DNA of 64,000 nucleotides from Bacteroidota bacterium (lineage in GTDB: Bacteria; Bacteroidota; Ignavibacteria; Palsa-1295), in NCBI GenBank assembly GCA_030706745.1, contig JAUZNX010000001.1, positions 62,001 through 126,000 of the forward strand, in the 5' to 3' direction. Positions 17,332-27,272 of this stretch are shown here, in pieces (position 1 is the first letter of the stretch; each line of letters opens with the position of its first letter). Below the pieces are notes generated by a model. That model had not been told where the DNA came from. It worked only from the letters and a program-made list of their open reading frames with translations, and did no database searches. Position numbers and translations under genes: made by a program.

Positions 17332-17360
17332 AAACCTCCCCCGCGACGGAAGAGGTTTTT
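17330..17360. terminator. Bidirectional Rho-independent terminator
   Basis: AAAAACCTC at 17330-17338 pairs perfectly with GAGGTTTTT at 17352-17360, giving T-runs on both strands. It lies between the end of the Doc-like gene (rightward) and the end of the DUF6496 gene (leftward) and should serve both. Confidence 0.8.
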
Positions 17361-17363
17361 AGC

Positions 17364-17555
17364 TCAAGAGTTTCGCGTTGATTTCTTCGGCACCTTCGCG
17401 CCTTTTTCCCGTGCCTCGGATAAACCGATTGCAATCGCCTGCTTCCGGCTCGTTACTTTCTTGCCGGAACGTCCACTGCGTAACGTTCCAGCTTTCTCTC
17501 TGTGCATCGCACTCTCGACCGATTTCGATGCGGCCTTGCCATATTTTCTGGGCAT
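17364..17555 (-). CDS. Small basic DUF6496-type protein
   Basis: A 63-residue, Lys/Arg-rich protein beginning MPRKYGKAASKSVESAMHREK and containing SGRSGKKVTSRKQAIAIGLSEAREKG, the pattern of DUF6496. The ATG at 17555 is chosen because an AAGGAGGTG ribosome site lies just upstream; an in-frame start at 17603 would add 16 residues. The basic character suggests nucleic-acid binding, but no function is known to me. It is a single-gene unit ending at the shared terminator. Confidence 0.8.
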   Translation of the reverse strand: MPRKYGKAASKSVESAMHREKAGTLRSGRSGKKVTSRKQAIAIGLSEAREKGAKVPKKSTRNS

Positions 17556-17605
17556 TGCGTCATCACCTCCTTCCGCTGATAACTTCTTCAAGAACCATTC
17601 CATAG

Positions 17606-19045
<1,440 letters not shown>

Positions 19046-19112
19046 CGGAAGCTCGGCGCTGGAGCTCGACGTTGAAGACGCGGCACTTAACACTTCGCGC
19101 CCAGGACTTTCG

Positions 19113-19120
19113 TAACTTTG
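19113..19120 (+). promoter_or_regulatory. Bacteroidota-type -7 promoter motif before tldD-like gene
   Basis: TAACTTTG matches the TAnnTTTG -7 consensus of Bacteroidota. It ends four bases before the ATG at 19125, so transcripts would have almost no leader. I see no TTG at the usual -33 distance. Confidence 0.4.
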
Positions 19121-19124
19121 CACC

Positions 19125-20762
19125 ATGAATCGCCGACTGTTCCTGAAAGGCGCGCTGGCAACCGGCGCAATATCACTCGCGAATCTCGATCAACTCGCGA
19201 AAGCGAACGCGGCCAGAGTGGCCCCGAAACGGATGGATACTCCGCTGACCAAGCCCGGCAAGACCGAGCAGGACCTTGCCGACACGCTGATCGCCCACGC
19301 GAAATCGCTTGGCGCGACCTATTGCGATGTCCGGCTGGTGCGCATGCTCTCGCAATCGGTGACCGCACGAAACAATGTCGTCACCGGACTCTCCGACAAT
19401 GAGTCTTACGGTATGGGCATCCGAGTCATCAAGAATGGGACCTGGGGGTTCGCCGGAACCCGTGAAGTGAATGAGGCCAGCGGCAAGATGACAGTTGCCG
19501 AAGCGATTGTCATTGCCGAGAGTAACTCGAAGATCCAAGCTGTACCGCTCGATCTTGCGCCAGTTCAGGCCGTTACTGCCGAGTGGAAGACTCCGATCAA
19601 GAAGAACCCGTTCGAAGTCTCGTTCAAAGATCGGGCGCAGTTTCTGCTCGATATGCATGCTCTCGGAGCAAGTGCGCCGTTAGGCAATAACAAGCTGACG
19701 CTCACTTCCGACCTTCGGTGTGTCCGCGAAGAGAAATATTTTGCATCGAGTGAAGGCTCCCGGATTTGGCAGGAGGCAACAAGAATTGACCCTTCGACCT
19801 GGGCAACAGTAGCGGATCCGGCTAAAGGAGAGTTTGCTTCCCGCGCGCTCTTCGTGCTGCCCCAAGGCCGCGGATTCGAATATGTCGAGGAGTATCCCTA
19901 TAAGGACGAGATCAAGGAAGCCGCCCAGGAGGCAAACGAGAAATTGACCGCCACTCCGGTAGAGCCCGGCAAGTACGATCTCGTGCTCCACCCGACGCAT
20001 TTATGGCTCACGATCCACGAGTCCATCGGCCACCCAACAGAGCTCGACCGCATCTTAGGATATGAGGCGAACTTCGCGGGCACGAGCTTCCTGCCGGCGG
20101 ATAAGTGGAATGGCTATTCTTATGGCTCATCCTATATGAATATCATGGCCGATCGAACGCAGGATGGCGCGCTGGCCACAATCGGCTATGACGATGATGG
20201 GGTCCCGGCTCAGTCCTATCCAATCATTGAGAAAGGCGAGTTGGTGGCGCTTCAGACGACACGCGAGCAAGCAAAGATGATCGGCGAAAAGACTTCGCGC
20301 GGCGAGAGCTACGCCGAAGGCTGGTGGAATATACCATTCCAACGCATGCCGAATGTGAGTTTGCAGCCGAACAAGAAGCCGATGTCGCTCGATGACATTA
20401 TCAAGGATACCGGTAAAGGCATCTTCATCAAAGGCAACTCGAGTTACTCGATCGATCAACAGCGATACAACTTTCAATTTACCGGACAGGTCGCGTATGC
20501 GATCGAAGACGGAAAGATTGGCCACATGCTGAGGGATGTCGCGTATTACGGCAAGACCTCTAAGTTCTGGGACAATCTCGATGCCGTTGGCGATCAAACG
20601 ACGTACATGCTCGGCGGCGCGATGTACGATGGCAAAGGTGAACCGATGCAGTCCAACCCGGTCTCGCATGGTTGCCCGGTTGCCCGCTTCTCCAATCAGC
20701 GAGTGATCAATACTCGGCAGCAATCTGCAAACGCCAAGAAGGGAATGATGGACTATGATTAA
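19125..20762 (+). CDS. TldD-type metallopeptidase with Tat-like signal
   Basis: Member of the TldD/PmbA (U62) peptidase family. The zinc site HESIGH is at residues 298-303 (LTIHESIGHPTE), marking it as the catalytic TldD-like subunit. The N-terminus, MNRRLFLKGALATGAISLANL, has the RR-x-F-L-K pattern of a twin-arginine signal followed by a hydrophobic stretch. The family is usually cytoplasmic, so export would be unusual. At 545 residues it is longer than E. coli TldD, partly because of this signal. It overlaps the next gene by eight bases. Confidence 0.88.
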   Translation: MNRRLFLKGALATGAISLANLDQLAKANAARVAPKRMDTPLTKPGKTEQDLADTLIAHAKSLGATYCDVRLVRMLSQSVTARNNVVTGLSDNESYGMGIRVIKNGTWGFAGTREVNEASGKMTVAEAIVIAESNSKIQAVPLDLAPVQAVTAEWKTPIKKNPFEVSFKDRAQFLLDMHALGASAPLGNNKLTLTSDLRCVREEKYFASSEGSRIWQEATRIDPSTWATVADPAKGEFASRALFVLPQGRGFEYVEEYPYKDEIKEAAQEANEKLTATPVEPGKYDLVLHPTHLWLTIHESIGHPTELDRILGYEANFAGTSFLPADKWNGYSYGSSYMNIMADRTQDGALATIGYDDDGVPAQSYPIIEKGELVALQTTREQAKMIGEKTSRGESYAEGWWNIPFQRMPNVSLQPNKKPMSLDDIIKDTGKGIFIKGNSSYSIDQQRYNFQFTGQVAYAIEDGKIGHMLRDVAYYGKTSKFWDNLDAVGDQTTYMLGGAMYDGKGEPMQSNPVSHGCPVARFSNQRVINTRQQSANAKKGMMDYD

Positions 20763-22107
20763 CCTGCTCGATCTCGATGAATTGCAGGCGCTCGGCAAAA
20801 AGATTCTCGCCCACTCGAAATCCGAATGGGCTGAAGTCTCACTGGGAAGCAGCCATGTTTCGAATTTACGATACGCCGCGAATACCGTTACAACCAGTGG
20901 GTCGTATACCAACACTTCGGTCTCGATTACGGCCGTGAATGGGAAACGGGCCGGTACAGTATCGACAAACGACCTCTCGGATGACGGATTGCATCGCGCC
21001 GTTGCACGCGCGGAAGAAATCGCGGGGCTTGCGCCCGAGAACGATGAACTCGCACCGCCGCTCACGGCGAAGCAGGCCTATCCTCGGTCTTCGGCTTACG
21101 ATGCTCGCTCGACGGACCTGGAGTGGGCAGCGCAGCAACGGTCGAAGATTGCAGCCAGTGCGATCAAAGAGGCGACCGCGCATCAGTTTCAGACAGCCGG
21201 ATTCCTCGAGTCCGGTATCCACCATAGCGTCTACCGCAATACCAAAGGGATCATTGCGGCCGATCAACACACGCGTACGACCTTCTCCAACACGATGCGT
21301 TCTGCCGAAGGCAAGTCGAGCGGGTGGAACAAGCGTGCCTCCCATGCGATCTCGTTACTCGATGCGCAGAGCGCAATCCTGCGTTCCAGCGAGAAGTGCG
21401 TAGCATGGGACGGTGCAAAGAGTATGGATCCCGGTGTTTATAAAGCGATCCTCGAGCCAAGCGCAGTCGCTGATCTCCTTCAGCAATTTGCATGGGCGCT
21501 CGATGCTCGCGATGCGGAGGAAGGCCGCAGCGCATTCTCCCGGCCGAATGGCGCAACTGCGCTCGGCACCCAGATCGTTGGCGAGAAAGTTCATATTTAT
21601 AGTGACCCCTCACATCCGTTGGTCCCGAGCGGGGTATACGGCGAGAGTGGCCTTGCTGTCCCGGCAACAGAGTGGGTCGCGGGCGGCAAGTTGATGAACT
21701 TGCACCGCAACCGTTATTGGGCGCAGAAATCCGGCAAAGCTCCACTACCCGGACCAACAAATCTTATTATGGATGGCGGCACAATGCTACCAGAGGATTA
21801 TCTCACCACGGTCAAAGAAGGTTTGCTGATTACCAGCTTTTGGTACATCCGCGATCTCGATAATCAGACTCTCGTCAAAACCGGCCTTACCCGCGATGGA
21901 CTCTATTGGGTTGAGGATGGAAAGATCCAGTATGGCGTCTCCAACTTCCGTTGGAATGAGTCGCCAATCACTATGCTCCAGAATGTTATCGACTTTTCAG
22001 TGCCGGTCGTCACTGCTCCCCGCGATGGCTGGGACGGGATGCCAATGTACGTGCCGATGATTTACGTGAGCGGATTCAACTTTGCCTCGCAAAGCGACGC
22101 GGTCTAA
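20755..22107 (+). CDS. TldE/PmbA-type partner protein
   Basis: A 450-residue member of the TldD/PmbA family without the HExxxH zinc site, as in the TldE (PmbA) partner. TldE pairs with TldD to cleave unfolded peptides or process RiPP precursors in characterised systems. Family features include AEVSLGSSHVSNLRY near the start and PGPTNLIMDGG and GLLITSFWYIRDLD in the C-terminal half. There is no signal peptide, in contrast to its partner. It overlaps the tldD-like gene by eight bases and ends in a four-base overlap with the convergent penicillin-binding protein gene. Confidence 0.88.
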   Translation: MINLLDLDELQALGKKILAHSKSEWAEVSLGSSHVSNLRYAANTVTTSGSYTNTSVSITAVNGKRAGTVSTNDLSDDGLHRAVARAEEIAGLAPENDELAPPLTAKQAYPRSSAYDARSTDLEWAAQQRSKIAASAIKEATAHQFQTAGFLESGIHHSVYRNTKGIIAADQHTRTTFSNTMRSAEGKSSGWNKRASHAISLLDAQSAILRSSEKCVAWDGAKSMDPGVYKAILEPSAVADLLQQFAWALDARDAEEGRSAFSRPNGATALGTQIVGEKVHIYSDPSHPLVPSGVYGESGLAVPATEWVAGGKLMNLHRNRYWAQKSGKAPLPGPTNLIMDGGTMLPEDYLTTVKEGLLITSFWYIRDLDNQTLVKTGLTRDGLYWVEDGKIQYGVSNFRWNESPITMLQNVIDFSVPVVTAPRDGWDGMPMYVPMIYVSGFNFASQSDAV

Positions 22108-24215
22108 TACTCCACCGGTTTCCGCATCGAGTCAATCTTCGTAATCTGCACCTGACCCAGTGAATCGCGCTTGGTCGTGTCCGGCGCAGCTTGAGGCGCT
22201 CCGGGATAACCTGTATTGAAGTATTCGATCTTCGGACGCACGGCGTCGTAGGCGTACTTCATAAACTTGCCCCAGATCGGTGCGGCGGCGCGGCCACCCT
22301 GACCGTTCGAGCTGTTGAACGTGATCCGCTTGTCATCAAACCCAACCCAAACGCCAGCCGTGTACTGCGGTGTATAACCCATGAACCAAGCGTCGGCATA
22401 GTTCTGAGTCGTGCCCGTCTTTCCAGCGGCGGGATAGCGGAAGTAATTCAACACGCGGGTAGCTGTGCCGCGAAGGATCACACCCTGAAGAGCGGATGTC
22501 AGTTCGCGGCAGATTTTTGGGTCGAGTACGTTCTCAAACTCCGGTTTATGTTCATAGAGCACCTTGCCGTTCTTATCTTCGACTCGAATAATATCATAGG
22601 GTTCGGCTCGCACGCCTTCGTTCGCAAAGACCGCGTATGCAGCAGTGAGATCGAGTGGACTCACCTCAGCGGTCCCCAACGCGATCGAAGGATATGGTGG
22701 GACATTCGACCGAATCCCTAACCGCTTCGCCATGCTCACAACGTCCTTGGCGGAGGTCAACTCCAGGATCGTATGGACCGCGGAAAGATTCAGGGACTGC
22801 TCGATGGCGTGACGGATACTGACTGTACCGCCTTCATATTCTCCCGCAAAATTGTGCGGCGACCAGTTCTGTCCACCGCTGCGGATTGTAATCGGTTCAT
22901 TGGAGACACTCGATTCGGGAGTGGATCCGTGCTCGAATGCTGAAGCGTACAGAATCGGTTTGAACGCGCTGCCCGGCTGTCGAAGTATCTGCGTAGCATG
23001 GTTCAGTCCGTAGCGGACTTCCTTATAGTTCGATGCGCCGACCATGGCTACGATCTCGCCTGTGGATTGATCGATCGCGACCAGGCCTGCCTGGAGCACA
23101 AGTTCTTCATCCTTGACACTATCGACAAAATCCTTGTTCGCCCTCAACGCGGCTGCAATCTTGTTGCGATCGGCATCCGACGAAGCCGCATGATAATCTG
23201 CGTTGTTGCGAATGGCTTTCGCCAGTACGGAATCGAGCACAGCCTTGTGCTTGGCCCAATTCCAACCACGATCGACGACGTTCTTTTGATAATCCGCGAT
23301 ATGCTCGAGCACCGCACGGTTTGCGGCGCGCTGCATTGCAGCGTTCAGCGTGGTATAGACGATCAGTCCGTCGCGATAAATATCATAGCCAGCCAATTGC
23401 GGCATCTTCTGGAGCTGCTGGCGAACCATCTCGGCAAAATGCGGGGCGATACCTTGGTAACCAACATAAGGTTTCGTTTTTAACGACTCCTTTTTGAGCC
23501 GCTCCGCATCGGCACGGCGAAGATAGCCGGCGTTCACCATGTTTTCGAGTACAGTGTTGCGGCGTGCGATCGCATTGTCATAGTCATCTTCCGGGTCGTA
23601 ATTCTCTGGCCCTTTCAGAATGCCGACAAGATAAGCACATTGAGCCGGTGTGAGCCGGTTCACATCCCGACCAAAGTACGCTTGACTCGCGGCCTCGATG
23701 CCGTAGGTACCACGGCCAAAGTAGGTGACATTGAGATACATTTCCAATATCTCATTCTTCGTATGGTTGCGCTCGATCTGCACCGCAGTGATTGCCTCAC
23801 GCAACTTGCGAAGGATCGATTTTTCTTGAGTCAGATAGAGATTCCGTGCAAGCTGCTGCGTGATCGTACTCGCGCCCTGCTTGGCATGCAGCGAAAAGAT
23901 ATCAGTGCCGATTGCGCGAACATTACCCCAAAGGTCAATGCCCCAATGATGGAAGAAATTGCGGTCCTCCGTAGAAATCAGCGCCTTGATGAGAAACGGC
24001 GGAACGTTGCGCAGATGAATATTCGTCCGGTTCTTGACAAAGTATTGATCGATCGGCTCACCGTCCGTCGAGATGATGCGCGTGGCAATTTCCGGGTGAG
24101 GACTTTCGAGTTGCGCAAGGCTCGGCAGGCCGCGCTGGACATCCCACCATAGAAGAACGAGCAGCACAACTCCGGCTGCGGATGCGATGTATATGTTTCG
24201 ACGACGTGTAGTCAC
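22104..24215 (-). CDS. Class A penicillin-binding protein (PBP1A type)
   Basis: Bifunctional peptidoglycan synthase anchored by an N-terminal helix (residues ~8-24). The glycosyltransferase 51 domain has the catalytic glutamate at residue 83 in STEDRNFFHH and the KQGASTITQQLARN motif. The transpeptidase domain has the active-site SxxK at 416-419 (GSAFKP), an SxN in EQSLNLSA, and KTGTTQNYADAW. The 703-residue length is typical of PBP1A. The C-terminus is a short polar tail. The gene stands alone and is convergent with the TldE-like gene. Confidence 0.95.
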   Translation of the reverse strand: MTTRRRNIYIASAAGVVLLVLLWWDVQRGLPSLAQLESPHPEIATRIISTDGEPIDQYFVKNRTNIHLRNVPPFLIKALISTEDRNFFHHWGIDLWGNVRAIGTDIFSLHAKQGASTITQQLARNLYLTQEKSILRKLREAITAVQIERNHTKNEILEMYLNVTYFGRGTYGIEAASQAYFGRDVNRLTPAQCAYLVGILKGPENYDPEDDYDNAIARRNTVLENMVNAGYLRRADAERLKKESLKTKPYVGYQGIAPHFAEMVRQQLQKMPQLAGYDIYRDGLIVYTTLNAAMQRAANRAVLEHIADYQKNVVDRGWNWAKHKAVLDSVLAKAIRNNADYHAASSDADRNKIAAALRANKDFVDSVKDEELVLQAGLVAIDQSTGEIVAMVGASNYKEVRYGLNHATQILRQPGSAFKPILYASAFEHGSTPESSVSNEPITIRSGGQNWSPHNFAGEYEGGTVSIRHAIEQSLNLSAVHTILELTSAKDVVSMAKRLGIRSNVPPYPSIALGTAEVSPLDLTAAYAVFANEGVRAEPYDIIRVEDKNGKVLYEHKPEFENVLDPKICRELTSALQGVILRGTATRVLNYFRYPAAGKTGTTQNYADAWFMGYTPQYTAGVWVGFDDKRITFNSSNGQGGRAAAPIWGKFMKYAYDAVRPKIEYFNTGYPGAPQAAPDTTKRDSLGQVQITKIDSMRKPVEY

Positions 24216-24271
24216 AGGGGACTAACAACCAGTTACGCTCTCGTCGTGCCTTGCGAGGCGCGCCGTGTGAG

Positions 24272-25759
24272 CTATCGAACCCGCTGGGAAATGTACTCGC
24301 GCACCTTGTCTGAAGCAATTCTAATCTGCTGCATCGAATCCCGCTCGCGAATTGTCACAGTCTGATCCACCAGCGTATCGGAATCGATCGTGACAGCGAA
24401 GGGCGTGCCGATCTCATCCATGCGGCGGTAGCGGCGGCCGACGGCTCCGGAATCGTCGTAGAATGACTTCATCGACTTGCGAAGGTCTTTTTCTAATTTT
24501 TGCGCAATCTCCGGCATACCCTCCTTATTCACGAGCGGCAGCACGGCAACTTTGATCGGTGCGATGGATGGATGCAAGCGCATTACCACTCGCTGCTCGC
24601 CCTCGACCTGTTCCTCCTCGTAGGCATTACAAAGCAGCGCCATGAAACCACGCGTGGCGCCGGCGGCAGTCTCGACAACGTACGGCGTATACTTCTCTTT
24701 CGTCACTTCGTCATGCACCTGCAGGCTCTTGCCGGAGAACTCGGTGTGCCGTGTTAAATCAAAATCGGTACGATTGTGGATACCTTCAATCTCGCCAAAC
24801 CCGAATGGGAATAGAAACTCGATATCGCCCGCAGCCTTGGCATAGTGTGCGAGCTTCTCGTGTGGCTTAAAGCGCATCTTCTCCGCCGGCATTCCGAGCG
24901 ATTGCCACCAGTTCCAGCGCGTCTCGCGCCAGTCTTCGAAGAACTGCTCGTCGGTGCCCTTCTTGCAGAAGAACTGCATCTCCATTTGCTCGAACTCGCG
25001 CGTGCGGAAGAGGAAGTTCTTCGTATTGATCTCGTTGCGGAAGGACTTTCCGATCTGGCAAATGCCAAACGGAATCTTCTGCCGCGAGGACTGCATCACG
25101 TTCAGGAAATTTACGAAGATCCCCTGCGCCGTCTCCGGGCGCAAAAAGACAGCATTCGTGTCATCCTTGACAGGGCCGATATGTGTCTCGAACATGAGAT
25201 TGAAATTGCGCGGCGGGGTGAGCGTCTTGACTCTGCCGCAATTCGGACAGGCCACCAACTCTTTCTCGACCAGGTCGGAGAATAGTGTATCACTCTTCTC
25301 AATCATACCCAGCAGGATTTCCGCGAGCTGGTCCTTGGTCACGTCCTGCGACTGCATGTTCAGCGTCTTGGCGAGAATGCCTTCGAGCTGGGTCGCTTTG
25401 GAGATGGCGCGCAGCCGTTTCTCCGACATCTCGCTGAAGAGATGATCGACGCGGTAGCGCATTTTGCACTCACGGCAATCGACCATCGGGTCAGAGAAAT
25501 TCTGCACGTGCCCGGAAGCCTCCCACACACGCGGGTGCATAAGGATGGACGCATCGATGCCTTCGATGTCGCCGCGCTGCGTCATCGACTGCCACCACGC
25601 GTTCTTCACGTTGCGCAGCATTTCGACGCCGAGCGGGCCGAAATCCCAGCAGCCATTCAAGCCGCCATATATTTCGGACGATTGAAAAATAAACCCGCGC
25701 CGCTTCGCGAGAGAAACGATCTTTTCGAGCAGCGCCTGTGAAGAAGATACCTGAGCCAC
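24272..25759 (-). CDS. glyS: Glycyl-tRNA synthetase, homodimeric type
   Basis: Class II synthetase of the alpha2 type (GlyQS/GRS1-like), charging tRNA-Gly. Near the N-terminus it shows [28 protein letters not shown], followed by [17 protein letters not shown]. Motif 2 is in IGKSFRNEI, and motif 3 and the anticodon-binding domain follow (CNAYEEE, then PLVNKEG). I start it at the GTG at 25759 ([13 protein letters not shown]), as the next ATG upstream would add 28 unlikely residues, though no strong ribosome site is visible. Length 495 is normal. Confidence 0.94.
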   Translation of the reverse strand: MAQVSSSQALLEKIVSLAKRRGFIFQSSEIYGGLNGCWDFGPLGVEMLRNVKNAWWQSMTQRGDIEGIDASILMHPRVWEASGHVQNFSDPMVDCRECKMRYRVDHLFSEMSEKRLRAISKATQLEGILAKTLNMQSQDVTKDQLAEILLGMIEKSDTLFSDLVEKELVACPNCGRVKTLTPPRNFNLMFETHIGPVKDDTNAVFLRPETAQGIFVNFLNVMQSSRQKIPFGICQIGKSFRNEINTKNFLFRTREFEQMEMQFFCKKGTDEQFFEDWRETRWNWWQSLGMPAEKMRFKPHEKLAHYAKAAGDIEFLFPFGFGEIEGIHNRTDFDLTRHTEFSGKSLQVHDEVTKEKYTPYVVETAAGATRGFMALLCNAYEEEQVEGEQRVVMRLHPSIAPIKVAVLPLVNKEGMPEIAQKLEKDLRKSMKSFYDDSGAVGRRYRRMDEIGTPFAVTIDSDTLVDQTVTIRERDSMQQIRIASDKVREYISQRVR

Positions 25760-25816
25760 GATTACTTTGTCAATAAAGGAGAAAAGCCAAAAGTACGACG
25801 GAGAGTAACGTGTAGC

Positions 25817-25836
25817 GCCCGGAGTATACTCCCGGC
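25817..25836. repeat. Short palindrome between glyS and the broken outer-membrane gene
   Basis: GCCCGGAGTATACTCCCGGC is an imperfect palindrome of 20 bases centred on GTATAC. It resembles dispersed intergenic repeats seen elsewhere in this window, but only one copy was recognised here. Confidence 0.4.
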
Positions 25837-25915
25837 ACCACACCGCTGTAACTATTTCTCGGTTCGCTGGTTCTTACCCTTGCGGCACCGTGCCGCCATT
25901 CTCCGAAATAAGGCT

Positions 25916-26394
25916 ATGAGCCGAACCGGTCGATTTCGTCTTTTCGCTGCAAGTGTCGCTTGCGTATTCCTAACGCGGCAAGCCGTTGCGCAACCATTTG
26001 GGTCTGTTGGACCGAAGTTGGGGTATACTTCGGGCGATAACGGTGGCTTTACCTGGGACTGGAAGCGAGATACTTCCCGAATCCGATTTCCGATTTGTCG
26101 TCACACCCATTGTGGGGATTAACAACCGATTTGACAGTCTGGAAAAACAACATCAGTTTCCACCTCGGGATTGAGGGCATTGCTCAAGTAATAGGACTCG
26201 ATGTTGGACCCACGGTCTTTTATATCAATAAATCCTTTCAGGCGGGCGTTAGCGTTATTCCATTCGCTGGAATTCTTTTCATCGGCTATTATGAGTTTGC
26301 TTGGCCATTTTTTCAAACGCCATTTCAAACATTTGGTGGATACGCGAAAATACCGATCGGAATTCAAATCCTTCCCAATGGATCAGCATTCTAA
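25916..26394 (+). pseudogene. Frameshifted outer-membrane-like protein
   Basis: The ATG at 25916 (MSRTGRFRLFAASVACVF) opens a signal peptide ending near AVAQPF, followed by GPKLGYTSGDNGGFTWDWK. The frame then shifts near 26060-26075. The continuation in another frame (KRYFPNP through LGIEGIAQVIGLDVGPTVFYI and PIGIQILPNGSAF, ending at 26394) reads as a coherent set of alternating beta strands. It looks like a small outer-membrane beta-barrel broken by one indel. An orphan T9SS tail fragment follows. Confidence 0.6.
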
Positions 26395-26442
26395 GAATCG
26401 TCTATTCACATCTTGTTGGTGTGATCCCGGCCCGCGCCAGAT

Positions 26443-26539
26443 CACCCTCAACGTCGCCGATGTGCCGAGCGGGATGTATTTCCTGCGTCTGAGTGCGCCG
26501 GGCATCGAGCAGGTGCAGAAGGTGTGCATCGCGCACTAA
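26443..26539 (+). pseudogene. Orphan T9SS sorting-domain tail
   Basis: A short frame reads ITLNVADVPSGMYFLRLSAP and ends VQKVCIAH then TAA. This is the last strand pair of a type A T9SS sorting domain (LPSGxYFLRL form), with no upstream secreted protein in frame. It looks like the remnant of a deleted T9SS gene, joined to the broken outer-membrane gene by the deletion. Confidence 0.6.
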
Positions 26540-26541
26540 GT

Positions 26542-26599
26542 TGTGGGACATGCTTTAGCTTGTCTCACTGTTCCGGGGCAAGCTAAAGCATGCCCCACA
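26542..26599. repeat. Palindromic intergenic repeat, copy 2 (contains a start codon)
   Basis: The left arm 26542-26562 and right arm 26579-26599 pair with a single mismatch in 21. The right arm (CAAGCTAAAGCATGCCCCACA) is the same as the right arm at 10670-10690 but for one base. The ATG used as the start of the SpoU methyltransferase (26590) lies inside the right arm. It could also act as a terminator for the genes before it. Confidence 0.85.
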
Positions 26600-27207
26600 T
26601 CACCAAATCTACCTACGACGAAATCCAGCAGCACCGGCTGACCGAAGCGGCTGCGCAAGCCTCGACGCAAAGGCTTCCGATTATCGCAATTCTCGAAGAC
26701 ATCCGCAGTCTTTATAACGTCGGCTCGATCTTTCGCACGTCCGATGGCGCGCATATCGAAGCGCTATACACGGTCGGCTATACGCCGCACCCGCCACGCA
26801 AGGAGATCGATAAGACGGCGCTCGGCGCCACGCGGACTGTGCCGCACCAGCATTTCGCGACAATTCAGGAGGCAGTCGCATCCGTTCGCGGGGTCGACCA
26901 TCCCCCAGCCCCCTCCTATTCCGCTTCGCTTCATAGGAGGAGGAGTCCTAAGATTGCTGCACTTGAAATCGCGAGCAATAGTCGCTCCGTGTTCGATCTC
27001 ACGCCGATGGATTTCCCGCTCGCGATCATCATCGGCAATGAAATCACCGGCGTGAGCCAGGAGGCGTTGGCGCTTGCGGATTTTGCGCTCGAGATTCCGA
27101 TGTTGGGTGCAAAGCACTCGCTGAATGTCGCTGTGGCATACGGCGTAGCACTCTTCGAGTGCGTGCGGGTCATCCAGACGGTGGAATCCCCGCTTTCCGG
27201 CAGATAG
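26590..27207 (+). CDS. SpoU/TrmH-family RNA methyltransferase
   Basis: SPOUT-fold enzyme predicted to 2'-O-methylate tRNA or rRNA using S-adenosylmethionine. The motifs are clear: EDIRSLYNVGSIFRTSDGA (motif 1), IIIGNEITGVSQ (motif 2) and IPMLGAKHSLNVAVAYGVALFE (motif 3, forming the knot). Residues ~100-119 (RGVDHPPAPSYSASLHRRRS) are an extra Pro/Ser/Arg segment encoded by a palindromic DNA insert, placed where homologues go straight from the VASV helix to the KIAALE strand. The start codon lies inside another palindromic repeat. Target unknown. Confidence 0.88.
   Translation: MPHITKSTYDEIQQHRLTEAAAQASTQRLPIIAILEDIRSLYNVGSIFRTSDGAHIEALYTVGYTPHPPRKEIDKTALGATRTVPHQHFATIQEAVASVRGVDHPPAPSYSASLHRRRSPKIAALEIASNSRSVFDLTPMDFPLAIIIGNEITGVSQEALALADFALEIPMLGAKHSLNVAVAYGVALFECVRVIQTVESPLSGR
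26912..26940. repeat. Palindrome inserted in frame in the methyltransferase gene
   Basis: CCTCCTAT at 26912-26919 pairs with ATAGGAGG at 26933-26940 across a 13-base loop. Further bases on both sides are C-rich and G-rich and could extend the pairing. The reading frame is kept through it. Confidence 0.65.
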
Positions 27208-27236
27208 CATCCGCTCCACTTAGAGCATAATTGCGT

Positions 27237-27244
27237 TATATTTG
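27237..27244 (+). promoter_or_regulatory. Bacteroidota-type -7 promoter motif
   Basis: TATATTTG matches TAnnTTTG. It lies 28 bases upstream of the ATG at 27273 of the secreted kelch-like protein gene. No clear -33 TTG is present. Confidence 0.45.
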
Positions 27245-27272
27245 CAGTCCGTCTTTTTCAATCGATCAGCCT

